Below, in pieces: positions 35,741-44,504 of a stretch of 64,000 bases of DNA. Origin of the DNA: Zoogloeaceae bacterium (lineage in GTDB: Bacteria; Pseudomonadota; Gammaproteobacteria; Burkholderiales; Rhodocyclaceae); contig JACKMC010000007.1 of assembly GCA_024235595.1 (NCBI GenBank), positions 1-64,000 of the forward strand, read 5' to 3'. The translations under genes were made by a program, and so were the position numbers. The stretch's first letter is position 1. Every line of letters starts with the position of its first letter. Under the pieces are notes generated by a model. It saw nothing but the letters and a program-made list of their open reading frames with translations, ran no database searches and had not been told where the DNA came from.

Positions 35741-35934
35741 GGCGGGGGTTGGTGATTGGTGAGGCGGGGCGCGCCCTGCCCTTTTTTGCTGGCGTGCGGC
35801 CAGTGATGCACGGGGTGTTTGAGGGCTCCGCGCTGATTCGAAGAAGCAAGGCGCGTTTCCGGGTGTTGTCAAAGCTGGCGCAAGCGGGCCGGTGAAGCAG
35901 GATTTCCTCGCCTTGCGAACCGGTCGGGTCCACG

Positions 35935-35960
35935 AAAAAACGGGTGCCCGGAGGCACCCG
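35935..35960 (-). terminator. Rho-independent terminator of the porin gene
   Basis: CGGGTGCC (35941-35948) and GGCACCCG (35953-35960) form an 8-bp stem with a 4-base loop; six A residues at 35935-35940 become the U-run in the minus-strand transcript. It lies 26 bases after the porin stop codon. Confidence 0.9.
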
Positions 35961-35986
35961 TTCTGCTTCAGATCGTCGGGAGACGA

Positions 35987-37051
35987 TTAGAAGGTGTGGC
36001 GCAGGCCCACAGCGTAGATGGTCTGGGCTTCGCCCGGATCGTACGACGTGCCGCCGAGGCCATAGGCAACGTTGTCGTCGTTGCTGGTACGGTTGATACC
36101 GGCGTAGGCCGTGGTGCGCTTCGACAGGCCTTGCGTGTAGGCCAGGGCGAAGGACTTGGCATCCGACTGGCTTGCGTCGGAATCGAGCTTGCCGTAGGCA
36201 ACGTGCACGTTGCCGGCGCCGACCTTCACGACACCGCCGATTTCCCAGATCTTGGCATCGGCAGCAGCCAGGCCAGCCGCGCCGGTGTCGCCACCAACGG
36301 TCTGGTAGCTGGCGAGCAGCTTGAACATGCCGAAGTCGTAGGAGCCACCGAGGAAGTGCTCGCGCTGCTTGTCGTTGCCATCAGCAACCGAGTGCATCTG
36401 GTTATAGACATACGCGACACCGATCGGGCCGTTGGCGTAGTTGGCGCCCACGGACAGCACCCGACCATCCTTCTCGTGCTCCGGATCTTCGGTACCCACA
36501 CCCCAGATACCGCTGACGGTCAGGCCACCGAAGTTCGGCGACTTGTAGGACAGGGAGTTGTCGATACGCTGGGTCGAACCCGGCTGGATCTGAGCCGTGG
36601 GGGTGCCGAGTGGTACACTGGGGCCGGCCAGCACGGCCTGCGGGGCGATGATGGCGCCGCCGGTGGCTTCGTAGTCAGCGGTTGCGAAGTAGCCCGGGGC
36701 GTACTGACGACCGATACCAAGCTTACCCATGCTGCTGTTCAGGGCAACATAAGCTTGGCGATGGAAGGCGCGGCTGCTGGAGCTCGAACCGTCGTCGATG
36801 TTGAAGCCCTGCTCGAGCACGAACTCGGCCTTGAGGCCGTTGCCCAGGTCTTCCGAACCCTTGAAGCCCAGACGGTTGCCCGACAGCAGGCCACCGTTAA
36901 CAACGGCCTTGGTGTCGCCGTCGCCAGCGGTCTTGCCATTCACGAAACCGAAGTACGCGTCAGCAACACCGTAGATGGTGACGTTCGACTGAGCGAAAGC
37001 CGGGGCGGCAACCAGACCGGCAACAGCCAGGGCGATCAGTTTTTTCTGCAT
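35987..37051 (-). CDS. Gram-negative porin (betaproteobacterial OmpC-like)
   Basis: A 354-residue outer-membrane protein. MQKKLIALAVAGLVAAPAFA is the signal peptide, SNVTIYGVADAYFGFVNG the first strand of the porin-4 family, NRLGFKGSEDLGNGLKAEFVLEQGF the next, and VGLRHTF the last strand with C-terminal Phe. It forms a trimeric diffusion channel. AGGAG a few bases before the ATG supports the start. A strong terminator follows. It is flanked by non-coding DNA on both sides and appears monocistronic. Confidence 0.95.
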   Translation of the reverse strand: MQKKLIALAVAGLVAAPAFAQSNVTIYGVADAYFGFVNGKTAGDGDTKAVVNGGLLSGNRLGFKGSEDLGNGLKAEFVLEQGFNIDDGSSSSSRAFHRQAYVALNSSMGKLGIGRQYAPGYFATADYEATGGAIIAPQAVLAGPSVPLGTPTAQIQPGSTQRIDNSLSYKSPNFGGLTVSGIWGVGTEDPEHEKDGRVLSVGANYANGPIGVAYVYNQMHSVADGNDKQREHFLGGSYDFGMFKLLASYQTVGGDTGAAGLAAADAKIWEIGGVVKVGAGNVHVAYGKLDSDASQSDAKSFALAYTQGLSKRTTAYAGINRTSNDDNVAYGLGGTSYDPGEAQTIYAVGLRHTF

Positions 37052-37215
37052 GTGTTTCTCCTCTTGAATGAAGTGGGGAGTCGCTATTGCTCATCCCTGA
37101 CTTACCTCTCTAATGAGAAGTTGAAGCGATTGTGCAATCCGCACCGGGGGCCGGCAAGTCGAAACGGGTCTGAAAACCACATTGACCGGCGAGATGTTGC
37201 ATGGATGCAACAGGA

Positions 37216-37301
37216 CGGTGAGGAGTGAGGGGTGAGGAGTAAGGGAAAGGAGCAAAAAGCGGGCAAACGGCCCCTCACCCCTCACCCCTAACCCCTCACC
37301 G
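37216..37301. repeat. Inverted arrays of a TGAGGGG heptamer with G-quadruplex potential
   Basis: About four imperfect heptamers of TGAGGGG type run from 37218 to 37247, and four CCCCTCA/CCCCTAA units run from 37271 to 37300 in the opposite sense. The right array has four C4 runs at 37271, 37278, 37285 and 37292 with 3-base spacers, so the minus strand fits a canonical G-quadruplex. It starts 4 bases past the TamA-like stop codon, and the arms could also pair with each other. Confidence 0.75.
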
Positions 37302-37304
37302 CCT

Positions 37305-39059
37305 TCAAAACGCAATCGCGATCGAGAAATGCAGCCTGAACTGGCGTTCGGCGTGGCCGTAGGCGAGGTCCAGGGCCAGCGGGCCGGCGGGGCTGCGCCA
37401 GCGGGCGCCCATGCCGTAACCGGGCAGGAGGCGGAAGTTGGGCCGCTCGTCGGCGGCGTTGCCGGCGTCCAGGAAGGCTGCGACGCCCCATTGCCGGTCC
37501 AGCCAGTGGGTGTACTCCGCGCTCAGCGTGGCGAGATAGCGCCCGCCGACCGTGGCCGAGCCGTCGGTGACGCCGAGACTCTGGAAGGCATAGCCGCGTA
37601 CCGACTGCGAGCCGCCCGCGCGGAACAGGAAGTCCTGCGGGATGCCGTCGCTGCTCTCGGCGAAGGTCGTGCCCCACTCGCCGCGCAGGCTCAGCACGTC
37701 GCGGCGTGCAATTGGGAAATAGTGCTGGTAGCGCAGGTAGGTGCGCACGAAGTTCTGGTCGGAGAGCAGGCTCTTGGCCGCGCCGCCGACCCGCGCCGTC
37801 ACCACGAAGCCGCGCCGCGGATCGAAGACGTCATTGACGTCGCGCATCACCCAGCTCCAGTCGAGGGTGAGGGCATCCTGGCGGCTTTCGTCGGCGCCGT
37901 CGGGATGGGTGCGTTCGCGCTGGAACTTGAGCGCCACGCTGGTCTCGATCTTGCCGCGCTGGTGACTGCGGGTCGCCCCCACGGCCTCGCGCGACAGCCG
38001 CAGCCCCTCCAGGTCGCTGCGCTCGGCGAGCCCGCCGAAGCTGTACTGGTAGCCGCCACCGGCCGGTGGCAGGAAGACGTCGCCAAAGAGCAGGCTCTGC
38101 TTTTGCTCCAGCCGCAAACCCGAAACCAGGTACCAGGCGCGATCGAACAGATTGGCGTCCCGATAGCCCATCTCCGCGCGATAGCCGGTATTGCTGCTGT
38201 AGCCGGCGCCGAGAGTGATTCGCCGCGGCTTGGCCTCGGCGAGCTGCACGCGTACCGGAACCTGCTGGCCGTCGCTCGACTCGCGGGACACGTCGACGAT
38301 CACCGAGGAGAAATAGGGTGTGTTCTGCAGCCTGCCCTGGAAGGCCAGCAGGCGGTCTTCGTCATAGCGTTCGCCCGGCTTGGGGGGGTTGTAGCGGGCC
38401 ACGAGATCGGGGCTGTAGTCGTGCAGGCCGCTGACCTGCAGCTCGCCCAGGGTGAATCTCGGGCCCGCATCGGCGGTGACCGCGAGATCGACCTTGGCGC
38501 TCAGTGGATCGACTTCGGCCTTGCTGGCCGAAATTCGCGCCGCCGCGAAATCCCGCCGCGACAGCATGTCGACCAGGCCTTGCTTGGATTCGTCCCAGGC
38601 GGACTGGGTAAAGGGCTCGCCCTGCTTGAGCTTCCAGCGGCGGCGCAGCCGTTCGATGCGCTGCTGGTTGTCCTCGCCGGGCTCGGCGATCGCGCCCGCG
38701 AAGGCGATGTCCACCGCGGCAATCTCGGCGCGCCTGCCGGGCTCCACCACGAGGACAAAGCCGCTGCCGCCCTCCTCGATCCTCACCGTGGGCGAAAAAT
38801 AGCCTTCGGTCGCGAGCAGGTCCGCCACCTCGCGGCGCGCCCGGCGGGTCACCGCGATTCGCTCGACCTCGTCGGCGAGATCGGGCGCCGGGCTCTGGGT
38901 CAACACCGAAAGGTAGCGATTGAGGATGGGCTTGACCGCATCCGGCGCACGCAGCACGAGCGCGGTCTGCTGAGCGGCTGCGCTCGCACAGGCCAGCGCG
39001 GCGAATCCGAATCCGAGCGCGCGGATGACGATGTTGGGACGATTTGGCATCGGCAGCAT
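37305..39059 (-). CDS. TamA/BamA-family outer-membrane assembly protein
   Basis: About 584 residues. A signal peptide (ASAAAQ near residue 30) is followed by POTRA-like repeats to about residue 290 (FTLGELQVSGLHDYSPDLV is the clearest), then a 16-strand barrel with FRAGGSQSVRGYAFQSLG, the VRGY loop-6 motif, and C-terminal Phe. Length and three-POTRA layout fit TamA, which inserts autotransporters or helps lipid transport together with TamB. No tamB gene follows in the window; the porin is next downstream. The start could also be three codons later (39050); no strong ribosome-binding site decides. Confidence 0.88.
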   Translation of the reverse strand: MLPMPNRPNIVIRALGFGFAALACASAAAQQTALVLRAPDAVKPILNRYLSVLTQSPAPDLADEVERIAVTRRARREVADLLATEGYFSPTVRIEEGGSGFVLVVEPGRRAEIAAVDIAFAGAIAEPGEDNQQRIERLRRRWKLKQGEPFTQSAWDESKQGLVDMLSRRDFAAARISASKAEVDPLSAKVDLAVTADAGPRFTLGELQVSGLHDYSPDLVARYNPPKPGERYDEDRLLAFQGRLQNTPYFSSVIVDVSRESSDGQQVPVRVQLAEAKPRRITLGAGYSSNTGYRAEMGYRDANLFDRAWYLVSGLRLEQKQSLLFGDVFLPPAGGGYQYSFGGLAERSDLEGLRLSREAVGATRSHQRGKIETSVALKFQRERTHPDGADESRQDALTLDWSWVMRDVNDVFDPRRGFVVTARVGGAAKSLLSDQNFVRTYLRYQHYFPIARRDVLSLRGEWGTTFAESSDGIPQDFLFRAGGSQSVRGYAFQSLGVTDGSATVGGRYLATLSAEYTHWLDRQWGVAAFLDAGNAADERPNFRLLPGYGMGARWRSPAGPLALDLAYGHAERQFRLHFSIAIAF

Positions 39060-39143
39060 TCTAGCCCACGTTTCTCGCTGCGCCACGGCCGCGACCGGCG
39101 CCGTGCCCGCAGTGCGGCGGCGCCGGTCGCGCCTGCGCCGGCA

Positions 39144-39170
39144 AGAAAAAGGCCGCCCTCGAGGCGGCCT
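39144..39170 (-). terminator. Rho-independent terminator after the binding-protein gene
   Basis: AGGCCGCC (39150-39157) pairs with GGCGGCCT (39163-39170) around a 5-base loop; the AAAAA at 39146-39150 gives the U-run in the minus-strand RNA. It lies about 48 bases past the stop of the binding-protein gene at 39218. Confidence 0.88.
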
Positions 39171-39217
39171 GCGGGCTGTCCGGTGGCGCGCCGCGCGACC
39201 GGAGCCGGGTGCGTTGT

Positions 39218-40405
39218 TTACTGCACCGTTTCCATCACTTTCCAGTCACCGCCCTGCACCTGGTAGAGGGTGATGCCGCCGGCCTTGAGATCGCCGTGCT
39301 CGTCGTAGGCGATATGGCCGGAGGTGATGCCCGCGAATTCGATGCCGGCGAGCGCCGGCAGGTAGTTCGCCGGCACCACCGAATCGGCCGTCTTCATTGC
39401 CTCGACCAGGACGCGGGTGGCATCGTAGGCGTAGGGAGAATAGATCTCCACCTCGCTGCCGAACCTGGTCTTGTAGCGCTCGGCGTAGCTGCTGCCGCCG
39501 GGCATCTGGTCGAGCGGCAGACCGGCCAGCGAAGCGATGGTGCCTTCGGCGGCGTCGCCGGCGAGCTTGACGAAGGTGGGCGACTTGACCATCTCGCCGC
39601 CCATGAACTTCGAATCGATCCCGAGCTGCTTGAGCTGCTTGGCCATCGGCCCGGCCTGGGCGTCGGCGCCGCCGTAATAGACGAGATCGGGCTTGACACC
39701 CTTGATGTTGGTGAGGATCGCGGTGAAATCGGTTGCCTTGTCGTTGGTGAACTCGCGCTTCACCACTTCGCCGCCGGCGGCCACGACGGCTTTCTCGAAT
39801 TCGTCCGCGAGGCCCTGGCCATAGGCGGTGCGGTCATCGATGATCGCCACCTTGGTGGCGCCGAGCTTGTCCACCGCGAACTTGCCGGCGACCGAGCCTT
39901 GCTGGGTGTCCGAGGTCATCGCCCGGAAGGTGGTCTTGTAACCCTGGGCGGTATAGACCGGCGAGGTCGCCATCGCGATCTGCGGGATGCCGGCATCCGA
40001 ATAGACCTTCGATGCGGGAATCGAGGTGCCCGAGTTGAAGTGCCCGATCATGCCCTGGATGCCTTCGTCCACGAGCTTTTGCGCCACCTGGGTACCGGTC
40101 TTCGGATCGGCCTGGTCGTCTTCGGAGATGAGCTCGAAACGGGTCGGCTTGCCGCCGATCACGAGCTTCTCCGCATTGAGTTCGTCGACAGCCAGCACCA
40201 CACCGTTCTGCATCTCCTTGCCGTAGTGCGCCTGCGGCCCGGTGAGCGGCGCGGCGAAGCCGAGCTTGACGACCTGCTCCTCGGCGGCGGCAGGCGCCGC
40301 GCTCATCGCCGCCTCGGGCGCCTTCGCCTCTTCCTTGCCACAGGCGCCGAGCATTGCCGCTGCTACGGCGACAGTGGTGATTTTAAGTACCAGTCTGCGT
40401 TCCAC
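39218..40405 (-). CDS. Branched-chain amino-acid-type substrate-binding lipoprotein (LivJ/LivK family)
   Basis: About 395 residues. GTG at 40405 is set by AAGGAGG 6 bases upstream. The signal peptide ends AAAMLGAC, a lipobox, so the protein is probably a lipoprotein. KLGFAAPLTGPQAHYGKEMQNGVVLAVDELN is the type I periplasmic-binding opening, and AIIDDRTAYGQGLADEFEKAV and LVYYGGADAQAGPMAKQLKQLG follow the family. It would bind leucine/isoleucine/valine or a related compound. No permease or ATPase genes adjoin. A terminator follows. It lies 147 bases after putA on the same strand. Confidence 0.9.
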   Translation of the reverse strand: MERRLVLKITTVAVAAAMLGACGKEEAKAPEAAMSAAPAAAEEQVVKLGFAAPLTGPQAHYGKEMQNGVVLAVDELNAEKLVIGGKPTRFELISEDDQADPKTGTQVAQKLVDEGIQGMIGHFNSGTSIPASKVYSDAGIPQIAMATSPVYTAQGYKTTFRAMTSDTQQGSVAGKFAVDKLGATKVAIIDDRTAYGQGLADEFEKAVVAAGGEVVKREFTNDKATDFTAILTNIKGVKPDLVYYGGADAQAGPMAKQLKQLGIDSKFMGGEMVKSPTFVKLAGDAAEGTIASLAGLPLDQMPGGSSYAERYKTRFGSEVEIYSPYAYDATRVLVEAMKTADSVVPANYLPALAGIEFAGITSGHIAYDEHGDLKAGGITLYQVQGGDWKVMETVQ

Positions 40406-40552
40406 GTGTTTCCTCCTTGTGGGTGTTGCTCTTCGATCACCGCGAGCGGTGAAACTTGCTTGTCGCCCCGCTTCGACAGCCGGGGCATCGGGAAAGCGGC
40501 GGGGCTGCCCGCCAGGTCTTGCAGGCCGCGGCCAGCAGCGCCGCACCTTGGT

Positions 40553-43500
40553 TCAGTTGCCGATCGTCATCAGGCTCGCGTTGCCGCCGGCTGCCGCGGT
40601 GTTGATGCTCACGGTGCGCTCATGGACCAGTCGGGTCAGGTCGTAGTCGTGCTCGGGCATGAGGAGCGGGACGATCGGGCCTTCCCGTGCTGCGAGGCGC
40701 CGCCGCAGAGGGTCGGCTTCGTCGCCGTCGCCATCGAACAGCAGCACCGACAGAGGCGTCGCCAGGGGGTCGGCCGCGAGCGAGACCGATCTTGCAGGCA
40801 GCTCGGGCAAGGCCGAATGCAGTCGCTGCGCGAGCTCGGAATCCGCCAGCACGATTCGATTTCCGCTGGCGAGCGCGGCGGCGATCTGGTGCAGCAGGCC
40901 CGCCATGCCTGCCGCCACCCCTGCCACCGTACCACGCGGCACGAAACGGATACGGTTGTCCTCGCCGGTCGGACCCGGCAGCGAGATGCTGCGACCCGCA
41001 AGCGCGGCAAGCCGGTAGCGCTGGATCCGCGCCAGCAGCGGGATCACCTCGTCGCCCTCCAGCAGCGCCCGCCCGGAGCCATCGAGCCAGCGCGAAAATT
41101 CATCCAGGGCCGGCCGCGCCGGCGGCGCCTGCGGATGCGCCAGCAGCGGCGTCTGCGCGGCACGCACCAGGCGATGCAGGTAGAGCGGGCCGCCCGCCTT
41201 CGGCCCGGTGCCGGACAGGCCCTCGCCACCGAAGGGCTGGACCCCGACCACCGCACCGATGACGTTGCGATTCACGTAGACATTGCCGACCTGGGCGCGC
41301 GCGACGACCGCTGCGATGGTTTCGTCGATGCGCGAGTGAATGCCCAGGGTGAGTCCGAAACCGGTGGCGTTGATGTCTTCCACGAGCTCGAGCAGCTCGC
41401 GCGAGCGGAAGCGCAGCACATGCAGCACCGGGCCGAAGACCTCGCGCTCGAGCTCGGCGAGGCTCGCGATCTCGATCAGCGTCGGCGCGACCCAGGTCCC
41501 GGCCTCGCAGGCGGGCGCGAGCGCTAGCCGGGAGAGCGCGTGGCCGCGCTGCTTCATGCGCTCGATGTGCGCCTCGAGGCCGGCGCGGGCCTCGTCATCG
41601 ATCACCGGCCCGATATCGACCCGCACGTCCTCGGGACGGCCCACCGCGAGCTCCTGCACCGCGCCCTCGAGCATCTGCAACACCTTGTCGGCGATCTCCT
41701 CCTGGAGACAGAGCACCCGCAGGGCCGAGCAGCGCTGCCCGGCGGAGTCGTAGCTCGAGGCGATCACGTCGGCGACGACCTGCTCCGGCAGCGCCGTGGA
41801 ATCGACGATCATCGCGTTCTGGCCACCGGTCTCGGCAATCAGCACGGTGTTGCCGCCGCGCGCGGCGAGCGCGCGGTTGATGAGCCGCGCAACCTCGGTG
41901 GAACCGGTAAACATCACGCCGCGAACCCGCTCGTCCGCCACCAGCCGGGCGCCCACGGTTTCGCCCCGCCCCGGCAGCAACTGCAGCGCCGCGGCCGGCA
42001 CCCCGGACTCATGGATCATCGTCACCGCCAACGCCGCCACCAGGGGCGTCTGCTCGGCCGGCTTGGCGATCACCGGGTTGCCCGCGGCGAGCGCGGCGGC
42101 GACCTGGCCGGTAAAGATCGCCAGCGGGAAATTCCACGGGCTGATGCACACCACCGGGCCGATCGGGCGCTGCGCGAGATTGTCGAAGCGCGCCGCCTCG
42201 ACCGCGTAGTAACGCAGGAAATCGACCGCCTCACGGATCTCGGCGATGGCGTTGGCCCAGGTCTTGCCCGCTTCGCGAACACACAGGGCCATGAGCTCCG
42301 GCGCCCGGGCCTCGATGAGGGCCGCGGCGCGGGTGAGGCAGGCGGCGCGCTCGTTGGGCGGCAGCACCGACCACTCGAGCACCGCCGCCTGGGCGATCTC
42401 CAGCGCTGCCGCGGTGGTGGTCTCGTCCGCCTCGATCACCGTGCCCACGGTTTCGGCGCGATTGGCGGGATTGCGCACCTGCAGCACAGGCCCGGCGGCA
42501 GAGCTGCCCGGCACCATCGGCTGCGCGGCATAGACGCGCTGATGGCTCGCGGCGATCGCTGCCGCAAGCTGCCGACGCACCGGCTCGCTCGACAGATCAT
42601 GACCGCGCGAATTGAGCCTTGCGGCGCCGTAGATGTCGCGCGGCAGGGGTATGCGGGGATGCGGCGCGCCCCGCAGGGCGTCGGCCAGCGCTACCGGGTC
42701 GGCAATCAGCTCGTCGATCGCCACGGTCTCGTCCACGATCCGGTTTACGAAGCTGGTGTTGGCGCCATTTTCGAGCAGGCGGCGGACCAGGTAGGCGAGC
42801 AGGGTCTGATGGCTGCCCACCGGCGCATAGATGCGCACCGGCCTGTCCAGATGCTTCTTGCCCACCACCTGGTCGTAGAGCGTCTCGCCCATGCCGTGCA
42901 GGCACTGAAACTCGTAGTCGCCGCGACGGTACTCGCCCTCCGCCATGTGGTACACCGCCGCGAGCGAATGGGCGTTGTGGGTCGCGAACTGCGGGTAGAT
43001 CGCGTCGCGCGCGCCGAGCAGCTTCTTCGCGCAGGCAAGATAGGAGACATCGGTATAGAGCTTGCGGGTGAACACCGGATAGCCGTCGAGGCCGTCGACC
43101 TGGGCGCGCTTGATCTCGGAATCCCAGTAGGCGCCCTTGACCAGTCGCACCATGATGCGATGTCCGCTGCGACGCGCCAGCTCGATGATGAAATCGAGCA
43201 CGAAGGGCGCCCGCTTCTGGTAGGCCTGCACCACGAAGCCGATGCCCTCCCAGCCGGCGAGCTCGGGGTCGAGCGCCAGCGCCTCGAGCAGGTCGAGCGA
43301 GAGGTCGAGCCGGTCGGCCTCTTCGGCATCGATGTTGAGGCCGATGTCGTAGCCCTTGGCGAGCAGGCACAGCACCTTCAGGCGCGGCAGCAGTTCGGTC
43401 ATCACCCGCTCGCGCTGGGACCACACATAGCGCGGATGCAGCGCCGAGAGCTTGACCGAGATGCCGTTGCCATCGACCACGCCGCGCTGACCGCTGTCGT

Positions 43501-44218
43501 TGCCGATGGCGTGGATCGCCGCTTCGTACGATGCCTGGTAGGCCCTGGCGTCCTCGTCGGTCATGGCCGCCTCGCCGAGCATGTCGAAGGAGTAGCGATA
43601 GCCGCGTTGCTCGCACCCCTTGCCCCTCTCGAGCGCTTCCTCGATGCTGCGGCCGGTCACGAACTGCTCGCCCAGCAGCCGCATCGCCACATCCATGCCC
43701 TTGCGGATCAGCGGTTCGCCACCGCGCGCAATCAGCTTGGTGAGTGCCGTGCCAAGGCCCTCGTCGCTCGCGGTCGAGACCAGCCGGCCGGTGACGAGCA
43801 GGCCCCAGGTGGCGGCGTTCACGAACACCGAGGGACTGTGCCCGAGATGGGCACGCCAGTCGCCGCGGCTGACCTTGTCGCGGATCAGGCGGTCGGCGGT
43901 GGCACGGTCGGGCACCCTCAGAAGCGCTTCGGCCAGGCACATCAGCGCCACGCCTTCCTGGCTGGAGAGCGAAAACTCCTTCATCAGGGCATCGACGCCG
44001 CTCGAGCGGCTGCGCTTGTCGCGCAGACCCTTCACAAGGCGCCGCGCGAGTTCGGCCACCTTCGCTGCAGTGTCCGGCGCAAGGCGCGCCTGCTCGACCA
44101 ACACCGGCACACACTGCGCCTCGGGACGGCGGCAGGCGTCGGCAATGCGCTGGCGCGGGAGGCTGCGCGCGCGCTCGGGCAGCGCCGCCTCGGCCGTCGG
44201 GAACAATTGTGCGGACAT
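40553..44218 (-). CDS. putA: Bifunctional proline dehydrogenase / L-glutamate-gamma-semialdehyde dehydrogenase
   Basis: About 1221 residues. The PRODH barrel (about 160-450) includes GNDSGQRGVVDGNGISVKLSAL and VKGAYWDSEIKRAQ. The aldehyde dehydrogenase domain (about 530-1010) has ISPWNFPLAIFTGQ, VIAKPAEQTPLVA, FTGSTEVARL, the Glu in ETGGQNAMIVD, and the catalytic Cys in SAGQRCSALR. A further C-terminal domain of about 200 residues follows. The ribbon-helix-helix DNA-binding domain at the start of E. coli PutA is absent. It oxidises proline to glutamate at the inner membrane. ATG at 44218 has GGAG upstream. Confidence 0.95.
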   Translation of the reverse strand: MSAQLFPTAEAALPERARSLPRQRIADACRRPEAQCVPVLVEQARLAPDTAAKVAELARRLVKGLRDKRSRSSGVDALMKEFSLSSQEGVALMCLAEALLRVPDRATADRLIRDKVSRGDWRAHLGHSPSVFVNAATWGLLVTGRLVSTASDEGLGTALTKLIARGGEPLIRKGMDVAMRLLGEQFVTGRSIEEALERGKGCEQRGYRYSFDMLGEAAMTDEDARAYQASYEAAIHAIGNDSGQRGVVDGNGISVKLSALHPRYVWSQRERVMTELLPRLKVLCLLAKGYDIGLNIDAEEADRLDLSLDLLEALALDPELAGWEGIGFVVQAYQKRAPFVLDFIIELARRSGHRIMVRLVKGAYWDSEIKRAQVDGLDGYPVFTRKLYTDVSYLACAKKLLGARDAIYPQFATHNAHSLAAVYHMAEGEYRRGDYEFQCLHGMGETLYDQVVGKKHLDRPVRIYAPVGSHQTLLAYLVRRLLENGANTSFVNRIVDETVAIDELIADPVALADALRGAPHPRIPLPRDIYGAARLNSRGHDLSSEPVRRQLAAAIAASHQRVYAAQPMVPGSSAAGPVLQVRNPANRAETVGTVIEADETTTAAALEIAQAAVLEWSVLPPNERAACLTRAAALIEARAPELMALCVREAGKTWANAIAEIREAVDFLRYYAVEAARFDNLAQRPIGPVVCISPWNFPLAIFTGQVAAALAAGNPVIAKPAEQTPLVAALAVTMIHESGVPAAALQLLPGRGETVGARLVADERVRGVMFTGSTEVARLINRALAARGGNTVLIAETGGQNAMIVDSTALPEQVVADVIASSYDSAGQRCSALRVLCLQEEIADKVLQMLEGAVQELAVGRPEDVRVDIGPVIDDEARAGLEAHIERMKQRGHALSRLALAPACEAGTWVAPTLIEIASLAELEREVFGPVLHVLRFRSRELLELVEDINATGFGLTLGIHSRIDETIAAVVARAQVGNVYVNRNVIGAVVGVQPFGGEGLSGTGPKAGGPLYLHRLVRAAQTPLLAHPQAPPARPALDEFSRWLDGSGRALLEGDEVIPLLARIQRYRLAALAGRSISLPGPTGEDNRIRFVPRGTVAGVAAGMAGLLHQIAAALASGNRIVLADSELAQRLHSALPELPARSVSLAADPLATPLSVLLFDGDGDEADPLRRRLAAREGPIVPLLMPEHDYDLTRLVHERTVSINTAAAGGNASLMTIGN

Positions 44219-44504
44219 CACGTTTGCTCCATCAAGGGCACCGTCCTCGCGACGCTGCCCGAAGTCGTCGCCACTGCTGGGAGGCGCCACTCGAATCAGG
44301 CGCTGAGTCTAACCCTTCCCAATCGCGAATGTCGGTCTCGCCGCAGCCGAAATCTCCGCCGCGCGCAAAGCGCCACCCCGGACCCGGCCGCAGGCTGCAA
44401 GGACATGGCGCGACGCCCGGCGCCGCCATCGCGAGCCGGCAGCAACATGAACGGCGACCGAAGTCGCCGCAAGGCCCGGCCGCGCGAACCGGCGCGCCGC
44501 CGGC

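Noticed and set aside
37329..39266. 645-residue + strand open frame opposite the TamA-like gene
   Set aside because: Antisense shadow: no signal peptide, domain or ribosome-binding site, while the minus strand encodes a full barrel protein.
40465..40486. GCCCCG/CGGGGC hairpin between putA and the binding-lipoprotein gene as a terminator
   Set aside because: The stem is only 6 bp with a 10-base loop and no T-run follows in the minus-strand direction.
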